Source: Ceratotherium simum simum (taxonomy: Eukaryota > Chordata > Mammalia > Perissodactyla > Rhinocerotidae). Taken from it: a DNA stretch of 64,000 nt. The translations under genes were made by a program, and so were the position numbers. The first letter of the stretch is position 1. Each line of letters opens with the position of its first letter. Of this stretch, positions 23,701 through 38,700 are shown in pieces. Location of the stretch: NCBI RefSeq assembly GCF_000283155.1, contig NW_004454216.1, forward strand, positions 672,626 to 736,625, given 5' to 3'. The notes below the pieces were generated by a model. That model saw nothing but the letters and a program-made list of their open reading frames with translations. It was not told the DNA's origin and did not search any database.

Positions 23701-26700
23701 AAAGAGGAGGATTAGCATGGATGTTAGCTCAGGGCTGATCTTCCTCACAAAAAAATAAATAAATAAATAAAACTGTAAAAAAATAAAAATGGCATAAGAG
23801 AAATGGATTTACCCTACTACCTGAGAAAACAAACACCAGGCAAAACATGAACAACAGTGTTCAAGAAACTGGACTTCAGTCAATGAAAGACCGTGAGCCC
23901 TGAGAAAAAGGAATGAACAAGATGAACCTACAATTTCCCTGACTTATAGCATTGAGAGAGTTTCCAGGTGGTGGGAGGGGTATCCTAGCCAGGCTGAGTT
24001 GAAGAGGTAGAGCTGAGAGTCTGGGGAGAACAAAACGGCAAAACGGCTAGAGTTCACAATATAGAATACCATACAAGAAATAGCTACACAGAGGGAGAAC
24101 CCCAGAGATCTGCAGAGGGTCCCCTTCAATTATTCAGTAGAGTACTGATCAGCACATAGGTGTGAGGAAACTACCCAGACAGTAATCCAAAGGATTAAAA
24201 TAAAGAGTACCAGAAGCTCACACAGAGCCAGGAATATTGCCTGATTCCAGCAGCCAAACTGGAAAACCTCATGAATAATGGAGCATTGGGTAGAGTATTC
24301 AGGAAGGTTTTACCTCGGTAATGGGGGGATAATTAGCACTAGACTGAGCACTATTCTGGACCATCCAAACAGAATAAAAGCAAGACCCGAAAGGATCAAA
24401 TTATTTCCGAGTAACTTAATTGCACCTGGTTATTGAAACTGACTACATCTTAAAGTCGTCTTTACTGGAAAGTATACAAAGGCAGAAAGTTTAGCAGAAA
24501 TGGTCATGCTTTGATTTGGCTTTAAAAGGATGAGAAAATCCTACTTGTGCCATCATAGAATCTTTGCTTTGATCTCGTTTTTTGTCTTCCTTTAGTAATA
24601 GAAAGTGATCATTTCTTGCAGTTACTACAAACTGACAGTGTTCAAATAGGATCTACAATCATAACTATGCTATAGAACATTCTACAGATCAGCTTGGTTT
24701 TTACAAACTTTTACTGTTTTTTTATTTTTGGTCAGAAGCATTACCAATTTGATACCAATTTTGTTAAAGCATTGGTTGCATATGATTTGTACATGGCACT
24801 TGAAAATCTCTAACCAGAAGGAAGCTCAAAAATATTTTTAGGAGAGCAAAAATATCCAGCATCCAACAAGATAAAATTCATACAAGTACCGGGCCTGCAA
24901 ACAAGCAGGAAAACAGGACCCATAATGAGAATAATCAGTTGATCAACATCAAGTATATGAGAATTAATAGACAAGGACATCAGGACGGTTATAACTGTAT
25001 TCCATATGCTCAAAACGTTGAATAGAGGCATATATGACATAAGACCCAAAATGAACTTGAGGACATGAAAATGGCAATCCCTGAGATGAAAAATACACTG
25101 GGCAGAATTAACATTGCAGATTAGTCAACTTGAGCACATAGCAATAGAAACTATCCAAAATGAAACAAACAGAGAAAAGGAATCAAAAGAAAGAGAGAGA
25201 GGGGGGAGGAGAGAAAGAAAGGAAAGAAAACACATCAGTGAATCAGTGATCTGGAGGACTATTTCAAACAGCATTATATAGGTATAATTAGAATACCTAA
25301 AGGAGGTAGTAAAGTCAGAAGAAAATATTTGAAGAAATAGTGGCTGAAAATTTTCCAAATTTGATAAAAACTGTAATCTTGCAGATTCAAAAAGCTCATC
25401 AAACCCCAAGGACAATAAATATGAAGAAAATTCTACACCAAGGCACATTGTTATCAAAGTGCTCAAATGAGTGATACAGAGAAAATCTCAAAAGCAGCCG
25501 GGGGGGAAAAGACATACACATATACAGAGGAATGAAGATAAGGATGACAGCAACTTTCTTGTCAGAAACAACACAAGCAAAAAGATAGTTGAGTGATATC
25601 TTTAAAATACTGAAAGAAAACAACTGTCAAACTAGAATTTTATACCCAGCAGAAGTATGTTTCAAAAACAAAGGTGAAATACTTTTTCAGAAATCACCAG
25701 CAAACCCACACCACAAGAAATGTTTAAGGAAGTTCTTTAGGCAGAAGGAAAGTAGATCTACGCAAAGGAATGAAGAATATCAGAAATGGTAATTATATAG
25801 GTAACTGTGTAAAATTATTTTTCTTATTATGACAGTATTATATAAAATATAACATTTGCTTATACGAAAATAATAACAATGTATTGGGGTTTTAAAACAT
25901 ATGTATTATTAGTAAAACATATTACAACAATAGCATAAAGACTGGGAAGAGAGAAATGGAAGCATACTATTGTATGCTTAAAAGTAAAAGGATGAAGAAA
26001 GATATACCATGCTAATGTTAGTCAAAAGAAAGTTAGAGTGCCTATATTAATATCAGAAAAAGTAAATTTCAGAGCAAAGAATATTACCAGTGATAAAGTT
26101 ATTTCATAATAATACAGAAGTCAATTCACCAAGAAAACATTTTTATTGACCTAATAGCAGAGCTTCAAAAATTGACAGAACTACAAGGAGAAATAGACAA
26201 ATCTACAATTAAAGTGAAAGATGTCAATATCCCTCTCTTGATAATTGATAGAATAAGTAGACAAAAAATTAGTATGACTACAGAAGATTTGAACAACAAT
26301 ATAAATATCAATTTGACCTGATTGACATTTTTGGAACACTGTACCAAACAACAGCAAAATGCACATTCTTTCCAAATGCAATGGAACATTTACAAAAAGA
26401 CCATTTTTCTGGGCCATATAACGAGTCTCAATAAACTTAAAAGCATTTAAGTCATACAGAGTATATTCTCTGGCCTCAATGAAATTAAATTGGAAATTAA
26501 TACCATGAAGATCTCTGAAAAATCCCCAGATATGTGGGAAATAGTAGTGCATATCCGAATAACCCAAAGGACAAGAAAGAAATAAAAATTAAGTTAGAAA
26601 TTATTTTTAAATGAATGGAAATGAAAACGACATATGCAGATTTCTGAGATGAATCTAAAAGCAGTACTTATGGGAAAATTTACATCCCTAAATGCCTATA

Positions 26701-29700
26701 AGAAAAAAAGAAAGATCTCAAATCATTGACCTCAGCATCTACTTTAAGAAACTAAGAAGAGAGAATTAAAGTAAGCAGAAGAAAGAAAATGATAAAGATC
26801 AAAGCAGAAATCAGTAAAATATTATACAAAAACAATAGAGAAAATCAATGAAACTGTAAGCCAGTTCTTTGAAAAGATCGATGAAATTAATAAACCTATA
26901 ACAAGACTGATCAAGAGAAAAAGTACAAACTGCCAATATCAGGAATGAGAAAGGCCAATACAATAGAGTCGGTAGATATTAAAAATATCATAAGAGAATA
27001 ATAACACCTTTATGCTTGTCTAGATGAAATGGATAAGTTCTTTGAAAGACACAAACTACCAAAACTCATTCAAGAAGCAATAGATAGGGGCTGGCCCAGT
27101 GGGGTAGTGGTTAAGTTCACACACTCCACTTCGGCAGCCTGGGGTTCGCGGGTTCAGATCCCGGATGCAGACCTGTGCACCGCTTGTCAAGCCATGCTGT
27201 GGCAGGCGTCCCACATATAAAGTAGAGAGGAAGATGGGCACGGATGTTAACCCAGGGCCAGTTTTCCTCAGCAAAAATGGGAGGATTGGCAACAGATGTT
27301 AGCTCAGGGCTAATCTTCCTCACCAAAAACACATTAAAAAAAAAAAAAAGTAATAGATAACATGAATAGCCCTATAACTATAAAGAAATTGAATTTGTAG
27401 TTAAAACACTTCCCACAAAGAAAACTCCATGACTAGATGGCTTCTTCGGTGATAAATTCTACTAAACGTTTGAGGAAGAAATAATCCTAAACAAACTCTT
27501 CCAGAAAATTGAGGAGATAGAATTACTTCCCAACTCATTATATGAAGTCAGCATTACCTGGATACCAAAACTAGACAAAGATGTTATAAGAAAATGCCTC
27601 GTTAAGATACTAATGAATGTAGATGCAAAAATTCTAGTTAATGTGTCTTGAATAAGTTGGATTTATCCCAGGAATTCAGAACTGGTGTAATATTCTAAAG
27701 TCAATCAATACAATTCATCATATTAACAGACCAAAGATGGAAAAACATATCGTCATTCTCCAATAGATGCAGAAAAGGCTTTTGACAAAATTCAACATCC
27801 ATTCCTAATTAAAAAAAAAAAAAAACTCTCAACAGAGTAGTAATAGAACTTCCTCAGCCTGATGCAGAGCCTCTAGGAAAAACCTACAGCTAAGATACTT
27901 AATGGCAAAATACTAAATGCTTTCCCTGTAAGATCATGAATAAAATAAGGGTGTCCACTCTGATCACTTCTATTCAACATTGCATTGGAGTTTCTAGCCA
28001 GTACGGTCAAGCAAGAAAAAGAAAAGTTATCCATACAGAAAGGAAGAAACAAAAATTTCTGTATTTGGAGATGACACTGTCATCTATACAGAAAATCCAA
28101 CGGAATGTACAAAGTCACTAAAACTATAAGTGAGTGTAGCAGGGTAGTAAAATACAAAATCAGTGTAAAAATATAAAGTGAATTCTTATACCCATCAATT
28201 AAATACTCTGAAATTGAAATTTTAAAATATTGCAATTATGATAGCACAAAAAATATGAAATGTGTAGGGTTAAATCTGGTAAGAGATATGAAAGATATAT
28301 TTACTTAAAACTGTATATTGCTGAGAGAAATGAAAGAATTTGTAAATAAAGGGAAAGATAAACTGTTGATCCATGATGCAATATTGTTAAGATTTCAATT
28401 TTCTCCAAATCGATATATACCTTAAACACTATCCCAGTCAAAATCCCATTTTTGCACAAATTGACAAGCCCATTTCTACAACTTATATGAAAATCAAAGG
28501 ACCTAAAATATAAAATAACCTAACCAACTTTGAAAATGAAGAATAAAGTTGGGAGAGCTAACACTACCTAATTTTAAAACTTTTTTATAACACTAACATA
28601 ATTAAGACAATGAGATGTTGGTGCAAAAGATATGCAAATATATCAATGGAAAAGAATGGAATCCAGAAATAGACTCATACCTATATGAACAATTGATTTT
28701 CAAAAAAAATGTAAAGGTCATTCAGTCGGAAAAGGATGATCTTTTTAAGGATAATGGAACAATTGGCTATCACTATGTAAAGAAAAGGATTTTGATCTAT
28801 ACCTCACCATATGTAAAAATTAATTCAAGATGGATAATAGACCTAAATGTAAAACCTAAACTATAAAACTTATTGAAAAATACTAGAAAACCATTATGAC
28901 CTTGGGTTGTGAAAAATTGCTTAGATTCTTAGATATGGCACCAAAAGTAAAATCCAGAAAAGAAATTGATAAATTAGACTTCATCAAAATTTTAAAAGTC
29001 TGCTCTTCAAAAGATACTGTTTAAGAAAATGAAAAAGATGACACAGACTGGCAGAAAATATTTGCAAGCACATATTTTAAGTATTTGTATCCAGAATATA
29101 GAAAGAACTCTCAAAATTTAATAATAAAAAAAACTCAGGTTGAAGAATGGGCACAAGATCTGAACAGACACTTCATGAGAGAAGATCTATAGATGGCAAA
29201 CAAGCACATGAAAAGATGTTGAGCAACATTAGTCGTTAGGGAGATACTACTACACTCTTGTTAAATGGCTAAAATTTAAAACACTGACTGACCCAAATGT
29301 TGACAAGGATGTGGAGGAACTGATACACTGCTGGTGGGAGTGGTAAAATAGTACAATCACTTTGGAAAATAGTTTGACAGTTTCTTAACAAGCAAACACA
29401 CCTGCTATATTACCCATCCATTCCACTCCTAGGTATTTGCCCAAGGAAAGTGAAAGCATATGTTCTTACAAAGACTTGTACACAAATGTTCGCAGCAGCT
29501 TTTATTTGTAATAGCCAAAAACTAGACACAACTCAAATGTCCATCAACAGGTGAATAAACTGGTAAATCCATATAATAGAGTACTACTCAGCAATAAATA
29601 GGAATAAACTACTCATACATGTGGCAACACAGATGAATATCAAAATAATTGTGTTGAGTGAAAGAAGCCAGGCAAAAAAAAAGTACATATTATATGATTC

Positions 29701-32700
29701 CATTTGTATAAAATTCTAGAAAATGTAAACTAATTTATAGTGACAGAAAGCAGATCAGTGGTTGCCTGGGTACCAAGGCGGGAAGGACTACACTGAAGCT
29801 CAAGGAAACTTTGTGGGGTGAGGGATATGTTTATTACCTTGAATGTAGTGGTAAAACATCAAAATTTATCAAATTATACACTTTAAATGTGTGTGGTTTG
29901 TTTTATATCAATTATACTTGAACAAAACTGTTAAAAATAAAAATCAGGCCTTGGTGAGCGTTTTGTTATGGGACAGAGTAAAAGATGCATTCGGTTATGA
30001 CACCGACCAAGTTGTCTATATTGGGTAATTAGATAGAGAGTGGTATAACCAAAACAAAGAACATATAATTACTTGGTTGGGGAGACAGGTGATGAATTCA
30101 GTGTTGGTTGTGTTGAACATAGGTGGATATATTCAGCAGACAGTGAAATAAGAGTCCATGCAAAGACTTGTACATAAACATTCATAAGCAGCTTTATTTG
30201 TAATAGCCAAAGACAAGGTGACTCAAATGTCCATCAATAGATGAATAGATAATTTTACTTCTGGAAGAGATCTGGTCTAGGGTTATAGATTTATGAATCA
30301 TTAGCCTAGAAATGGTAGTTAAAAACATGAGAGAAGATGAGCTCAGTAGGAAATATAAATAGAGTGAAAAAGGAAATGGGCTGAAATGGAATCCTGAGGA
30401 ATAACCTTTAAGGAGTATACTGGAGAAGAGGAGCTAATGAAGAAGACTGAGAAAGAATGGTCAAAAATCTGTGGGTGGAGGATGGAGGGGGGACCAGAAG
30501 AACATTGTATCACAGAAGCTGAACAGGTAGAGAGTGTCGGGTATAGCCTTTACAGTTACTTTTTCTACTGGACAAGAGTCGTTTATATTGTTGTTGAATA
30601 AGAATCTATTTGCATTGCCCTCAGATAAGAATCATTGCCATTACTCATTTTCCGCAGACCAACCTCTACTTTTACAGAATTGCAAAATACCTAATCAATA
30701 GGAAATAGTCAAACAAAGGTAGACACCCCTAGAAAATCACATACTCCTTAGTGGAGGGAGTAAAAGGATACCCAGTAATCCCTTTTGAGTTATTCATAAG
30801 TTTCAGATAATTTTTTTGCCATAAGTAAGGCAAGATGAGGTTGTGAGTATAATGAAGGAAATACCAAAGGAAAGATAAAGTTCCTCCGATATTAAGTACA
30901 CAATAATTGAATTCCTATAGCATTTTTATCTTCATACATCATTAAGCAATGAACTATGTTCTGTCTGGGGATTTTCCTCTTGTTGCCTTGAAGCTTTTGA
31001 ATCATCGATTTAATATTTTGCACGTTTATCTTTCCTCCACAATTTGATTGCAGTTTCTCTGAGGAGAGGGCCTTTGGATACTTTGTATTCCCTATTTTAC
31101 CTAGCATGGTGCCTTACACACAGTAAGAATTCAATAAATACTAATTAATTTAATGTGATATATTCTTGGAACTGAGCTATACATTTAAAAAATTGGTTAT
31201 CTTTTTGGATCGGGCCACAGTCAGGCATCAAGTTGCTGAACCTTTTATGTTTCATTTGTTGTTATACCTATGCTTCAATAGTAATGGTACATTTTTTATT
31301 TTTTTATTTTGTTCTATTAGTGGTGATTTACTGAGAATAGAAGGAAAAACCCTGCATTCAATTTTAGACGAAGTTGTTTTCAAGCTTTTATCAACTCCTA
31401 GTCCAGTCATAAGACGTACTGCCACAAAGCTGCTACTGTTGATGGCTGAATCCCATCAGGAAATTTTGATTTTACTGAGACTAAGTGCCTGCTACAAAGG
31501 TAGTGCATATATTCCTTCTTTTCTTGAGATTCTCAAAAAGAACATTTTTATTGATGATTTATGGAAAACAAAATTTCTGTTTTGAAAAAGTCAGTAACTA
31601 AAGTGTGTAGATAAAACCCTATCACAACAGATACCAATTCAGGAAACAGTTTTTATGTAATCAGGCTATCTTCCTGTCTCAGCAGATGGCATATGGTACT
31701 TTGTTATTGAGGTTACGATGAATATTTATTCCCTCTATGACCAAAAGTTTGTGTGTTGAATATACCATATAGTACAGTAAAAATAACGACCAAAAAGATT
31801 GGTGACCTTACCAGGACTAGTTTTACTGGAGAATATAGAGCTGATTGACAGCACTTTTGATTTTTGCATCAATTAATACTCTTCAACTCCTTCACCACCT
31901 TTTCTCAAAAAGAAAAAAAATCTCCCTCACTTCCAAAATCAAACGTATATGTGAATAAAAAGTTGGAAAATTTGAGGAGGAAGGAGCTCAGTGTATTACC
32001 ATTCCCATATACTAACTTTCATTTAATTGAGCATTTACTATGTCAGATACTATTCTACATACTTCGTGTGCATTAAAATATTTAATCTTCATAACAATGC
32101 TGTGAGATATTTACTCTTATCCTCATTTTATAGTGGAAACAGAGTATATATAGCAGTGGAAACAGAGGCATGGAAAAATTAGGTAATTTACCCAAGATCA
32201 CAGTTTTTTTCCCAACTGCCAAGCAGAATTATATGTTAGCGTTGTTTTATTTTCTTTGCTAGACAGAGCCTTGAATTCATTACAATATATTTTCTTATTC
32301 AACATGGTCAGGAAATATGCCTCTAGGTCATTAAATATACTTCTTAATACAGGGTTATATTATATGGAAATTTTTAAAGATTAGACTTTATATTTAGAGA
32401 TTAAACTTTTAAAGATTAAACTTTATATTTTATATAGCCTACCATTTCTAGGCTAGGTATGCATTTAATACCAAAACTATTACAGTGGCCTTTTAATCAT
32501 TCTGGATGACTTAGAAGGCACTTTAGTAGCTTACCTTGTATCAGTCATTACTGTGAACATTATAATTATTTTATATGTTATAGGAATAGAGAGGGGGAGA
32601 AAGTGTCGGTAATAGAACTCTCTAGTTGATATAGTGCCAGATATACATTTCTTGATTCTGTATTTAGTTTTCTTCTATAGAAATGTGAATGTCCCACAGA

Positions 32701-35700
32701 GTTCATTATAAAGAAATTTCACCTTAATGGATTTGTCTCACTTTTTTTTCTCAATAGTAAAGCTTATTCAGTTTCCTCAAGATATTTTACAATTATTAGT
32801 ACTGCTGAGAACTTGAGTCTTGAAGAGTGTATAAGGCATGGAAAGATCCATATAGTGGCTTCCCCAGTTGTATACTCCAATGCCATTTTACTTATTTATA
32901 TTGCATACACGCATTATAATACATCATTCCCACATGCCGTGGAAACAGTACTTACTTTGTACCTTATACTACTACTGTTTTATTTGGGAATGAAAATGCA
33001 GTATTTTAGTATTATAGTACTTCTCCTGTAACATCTGCTCAGGAACCTATTGATTTTCCCCAGATTACATACATTACTGTGTATTTTTATTTAATAATAA
33101 CTTTCTTTAATTAATAATGGCTAATGGTAGCCTGCTTCAGTGCTTCTGTACGGTAGGCATTTACTCAGTATGTACTCATTACCTTTTTAAAAAATGTTTT
33201 GGTTTGAGGTATTTATGTTCAAACAAAAAAAATTATAAATCTCTACTCTTTGACTTACCACAATGATTCTACTCCCCTTTTTTTAATTAGAGAGATTGAC
33301 TAGACAAATTTTGCTTCAGATCTTACAAGTAAGCACATAAAAACTCTTAGGACAGAGAAATGTCTTAACGACCTCAGTCTAGAAGTCTTTGAGCATAGGA
33401 AAAAGAAAAATCATGTGACTAGTCTTATGTTCATTTGTTTCTAAACCAGACTTTTTAACCTCAAGTTAATACTGATTAGATAACAAAATCATATTTTATT
33501 AGTAATAGTTGTACCTTTGTTATTCCATTTCAGGCCTCAGAAGTCTACTAAATAAACAAGAGCCCGGGACAGAGTTTAGTCAAGAACTTAGACAGCTCAT
33601 TGGCCTTTTAAACCCTAAGGCCTATCAGGAAGTAGAAGAACAGGTATTAAATTATAAAAATAATTTGCACAATATTTGCTAACAGTTCAGTAAACATTTA
33701 GTTTCAAAATATTGGAGAGTGGTAGTCTCTTGAATCTTATTTGCTCTCTCTCTCCCTTTCTTTACTTATTTCTCCCTGAGATCCAGAGCAGCCATATTTT
33801 GTTGGGGAAAGGGGTTGTTTATGGACTATGGACTGAATTTTTAACCCCAGAGCTTTTTTTTTAGCTAGTACAAAGAGTTCTTCATACCCTTGAATCCTTG
33901 AATAAGTGAGGCCGGGCATAAGAAGTCAAGCAAAGAAGTTAAAGCATTAAATAAGCAGAACTATGAAATCCTTGTCAAGGGAGTAAAAGTGAGATTAATC
34001 AGGGAGAATTTGGAGATAACCAAACTATATCTTGAATACGTTCTAGGTGTTGTCTAACTGAGCCTAATGTACCTCCTTTGGAAGGCCAGGTTTAATATCC
34101 TTAGGCCTTCCCTGTCCTGGGCCTATGAAAATGTTGCCTCCTGCCCAACTTATTAGAGATGGAGATTAATACTTGCCCAGGCTTAATATTTTAAGAGGTA
34201 AACTTCTAAAAGACTTTCGTAGAGATGTCTCTAAATTAATTCTGGCTTTTAATTTCAGAAACTACATCAAGCAGCTTGCTTGATTCAAGCTTATTGGAAG
34301 GGTTTCCAAACTAGAAAGAGATTAAAGAAGCTTCCATCTGCTGTGATTACTTTGCAGAGGAGTTTCAGGTAAAAAATTTTAGTGAGAGGAATGATGATCT
34401 AAGCAGGCTGCTAGATACGTCTTATTAGAGTACTGCTGAGAGAAAACTTAAGGTTTTTGTTTTTTGGGGTTTTTTTTCCAATTTTTTAATCAGTTTCTTT
34501 TACTCTTTTTTTTTTTTTTAACTTTATTTATTTTTTTCCCCCAAAGCCCCAGTAGATAGTGCTGTGTCATAGCTGCACATCCTTCTATTTGCTGTATGTG
34601 GGATGCGGCCTCAGCATGGCCAGAGAAGCGGTGCGTCGGTACGCGCCCGGGATCCGAACCCGGGCCGCCAGCAGCGGAGTGCGCACACTTAGCTGCTAAG
34701 CCACAGAGCCGGCCCCAGTTTCTTTTACTCTTGCTTTCATTCTTGTTCCATACGTTTCTGAGTACCAGCACTCTAGTAACCAGATGACTTTCAAAGCAGA
34801 GGATATAATGTAAGACAGGGATCTATTGTAACAAATACACAATCCTATTCACTTAATAAGACTTCCTTTGGGGCCAAGCCTACAGAGGGAGCCAGTGATA
34901 GTAATTATCTTATTAAACCCTTAAAACCAAAAATTGCCATAATTGTTCATATGTAATTATGATAAAAACATGCATAAGTATATAAAGGTTTAAGTATATT
35001 AACCTGATTTTCCTCAGTAAGTATGGCATGGATAGGTAATGGTCATTGAGATAGAACATAGTTTATCATTTATCTCTGTTTCAAGTGGACTAAAAATGAA
35101 ATACTGAAGACATGACCCAGTTTTTGATATGACTGATTTTAGTTCACTAAAGTGAAACTTGCTTATTTCAGAAGTCAATTTTTTTTAAGAAAACTGAAAC
35201 TATTTTAATAACTGCAGCTGCATTTCTCAGTTATAAAAATGTTTTAAAATAGTGAAATAAAATTTAGCTTTAAGTTGGGGTGCATGAGATATCACCTCTG
35301 AGATGGCTCCACTTTATCATAAATCACCTAAGAGCTAAGTTGTATGTGTGCATGTGTTCTTTCCATTGCCTCTAAGAATCTGGATTGGTTAGTGGTGGAT
35401 ATTGAAGCCCCTCTGGCTAACTGTGTCCCTTAGTGGACATCCTTTTCATTGATGAAAGTTTCCTTCAGAGAAGAAAAGATAGCTTATTAATATTATTGGG
35501 AATGAGTTTTGTTGGTAGCAAAAAAAAAACACATTAATTTTTTAAACAGGTTTTAAGTGCCTAATATATGCCAGAGGCTATGCTCAGTATTGGGATTGTT
35601 AAACAGACTTGAGTTTGTATACCATCTCAGCGATTTATGAGGTGAATGACCTTGGATAAGTTGCCCCACCTCTCTCAGCTTTAAATTTTCCATCTATATA

Positions 35701-38700
35701 AAATGGGGATAATTTTCTATGTACCACACAAGATTAAAGTCATATAAAGTTTTTTAGCATATTACCTGGCACTTAGAAAATGGAGGGGGCCGGGGAATGC
35801 ACATGAATGCATATGGCACATTTTTTGCCCTTGAAGATTTATAAATCTAGTTAGATAAACAGATCTGTGAAATAAATAGTACTCGTGGGAGGCAAATATA
35901 ATCCATTCCAGCATTGCTCAAAAGTTTTTCTATCGTACAAGCCATTTCTTAAAAAACATTAAGAAAGGATTCCTTTGGTCAAATAAATAAGGGAAATGGA
36001 TACTTTGAGAGTCACAATGTACATTCTTCTGTTCAGGAATCTGAGATGTTCTTGAGATAGCCTTGCCTTCTGTTATGAACTCAGGTAGAGTAGTTATTAC
36101 TTATGGATTCTACCTGCTATCATTCTCAGCTATCTGTCCTCTTACATTTAAAGGTACCACTATACCATAGATTCAGACCTTTAATGTTTAGTCTCAGAAT
36201 AGTTGCCAAATTTGCCAGTTTACTTTCTCTTGCAATATGTAAAATCTTTATTTAAAAGTATCCCAGGATTACAGATTTTGTCCACTTAGAAGTATATCCG
36301 TGGAATCTAATTAATATTCCACTATTTTAAAATAGAAATTCCATTGCTTTATGTAACAAAACCAGATCTGTTAGAAATATTTCCATTACAAGAGATTAGC
36401 TGTGAAGCCAAAATGATTTAAATCTCACATTATAATGAGTTTGTTTCCTTTTCAGTATTTGGAGTCTGAAGTTTTAGGACAGACTAAAGTATAGCTTTAA
36501 CCTTTAGGTCCTGTTTACTTTTGTAATTTCAAGTTTGCTCTAGGCTTCTATTAGTTGCAACAGTTTATGCAAATTTCTTTTGCTTCCTTTATAGCTAGGC
36601 TTTCTGCAAAGGTTATTTCTGTCTCTTTGTGGTCAGGTAATTATCTGAGAGTAATTTCCTCCTCCCATGTTTTTTTGGGGGGAAGGACTGCCCACCACTC
36701 ACAATTATGGGCCCAGATTCATCAGTGCCCTTGAGATTCAACAAGAGCCACTCTTTTGTAGTCACACCCTTGCTAAAGCACTTTCGTGGGGGTTTCTTTT
36801 TTATTTAATTGTTTTTCATGGTCAGAAACTTTATTTTCTGTTAAGTACTCTTTTCCTCAGCAAGGTTTTCTGTAGCAGCTGTCAGCTGCTCCGATTACCT
36901 TTGGGAAACCTCACAATTTACCTGCCTCTACCATGGTGTTGATATTTAGGTGTCTTAATTATACGTGCTTGACTTTGTAGGAGAAGAAAACAGTTTTTTC
37001 CTCTACCCATCTTAGGTTCATTGGCTGGGGCCATGAAAATTAGACTGACAAAAAAATCGGATTAACAAGAGAAAAACGGTTTATTCACACATGCAATGCA
37101 CATCACGCAGAAGAAACTTGACATGATGAGTAACTCAAAGAGGTAGTTAGAACTTGGGCTTATATTTATATAGATCTTAACAAAGAATAATAAATTTGTA
37201 GAGAGGTGACAGGTGACAAGAAAAGAGTTTTAGGCTTCCAAGGGTAGCAAGCTGTGGGAAAGTAAATGTATTGGGGAAACTATTGGAAGATATGGGTTAT
37301 TTGTGCAGGTTCATCTTGGTGCCAACTTTCCATCTTCTTCATGACCATAAAACTTCCTTGGGAGGGGGGATTTATGGTACTCCTCATTTCTCAGACCTTT
37401 CTGCTTTTAGTCAGATAAGGGAAGCTCCTATGAAGGCTTCTTTCTGCATTTTTGACTCTCATTTGCCTCCAGCTCAAAATAATCTTTATGCCAAAGTGGC
37501 ATGTTCTGCTACCCTTCAGCTTCCCCTTGAAACAGCTCCTTAAGGGCAGAACTGTGTCTCTTCTCTGTTTGCCTCAGGGACAGTACCAAGCAGGCAGCAA
37601 TCACTCAGATAAATGTTGTTTGAGTTGATAAACAGAACCCATCAACAACTCATATGTTCATACTTATTATTCTACACAGAGGAATTCCTGGAGAATTCCT
37701 GATGTCTTGGCAGCAGATAGTTTGGTCATCTCCCTCTTCGATGTTAAAGATTCATGTTAATTAAATGTAAATCATGGAATGTACTTATATAAATTATTTT
37801 GAGAATATGATATCTGATTGATCATTTCCTTTTCAGAAGTACAATACAAATGCCAGATGGCCAAATGCCTACTCTTTCTTATAATGAAACCAGTTAAATG
37901 AATAATTTTAAATTTTGAGTGATTATGGAAACTTTTACCCACAAAATAACTAGAATGTTCCTAAGAAAGGGAGTAAACATTTAAAATCATATTAATTCCT
38001 AATGGTTTAAAACATGAAATTAAAGCATATGAATCCAGAAACATGCATAAATACAATTTATAGTCATTATTTCAGTTACTGAACCTCACTTCTCTATTGT
38101 CTTCCTGGTTTATATTTTATTTCCACCTGCACGCTCCATAGTCTTTTCCATTTCGCCACATTTTATGCCTAAACTGTTTCCCAAACCCAGTTCTCTGACA
38201 GATTAAAGGTCCTAGCAATGCAGTTTTAATGATTACTGTTTCTGATACTAATAGTATATTAAAAATATTGATAATTAAGAATCAAGATGAACAGACAACC
38301 CACCAGCTGGGAGAAAATATTTGCAAAACATATATCTGACAAGGGGTTAATCTCCATAATATATAAAGAACCCACACAACTGAACAACAAAAAAACAAAC
38401 AACCTGATCAAAAAATGGGCAACGGAAATGAACAGACACTTCTCCAAAGAAGACATACAGATGGCCAATAGGCACATGAAAAGATGTTCAACATCATTAA
38501 TCTTCAGGGAAATGCAAATCAAAACAACACTAAGATATCACCTCACACCTGTTAGAATGGCTATAATCACCAAGACAAAAAACAACAAATGTTGGAGAGG
38601 ATGTGGAGAAACAGGAACCCTCATACACAGCTGGTGGGAATGCAAACTGGTGCAGCCTCTATGGAAAACAGTATGGAGATTCCTCAATGAATTAAAAATA

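Larger units (their letters stand above)
23430..29944 (+). mobile_element. Old, nearly full-length LINE-1 with later insertions
   Basis: The 5' region starts near 23,430 (ATCAAAATGGCATAATAGAG and, after the ERE, AAATGGATTTACCC). ORF1-region text follows from 24,820 (AAATATCCAGCATCCAACAA). ORF2 remnants run through 26,000-29,500 (GAAATTAATAAACCTATAAC; later CTGCTGGTGGGAGTGG), and the 3' end is an A-rich tail at about 29,940. Stops and frameshifts break both ORFs. Three later insertions lie inside it: an ERE (23,460), the IQCB1 exon-5 copy (24,430) and another ERE (27,087). Confidence 0.75.

Noticed and set aside
24596..24695. The second exon-5-like segment as a functional alternative IQCB1 exon
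   Set aside because: Its donor is destroyed and it has an in-frame TAG, so it cannot replace or follow exon 5 productively.
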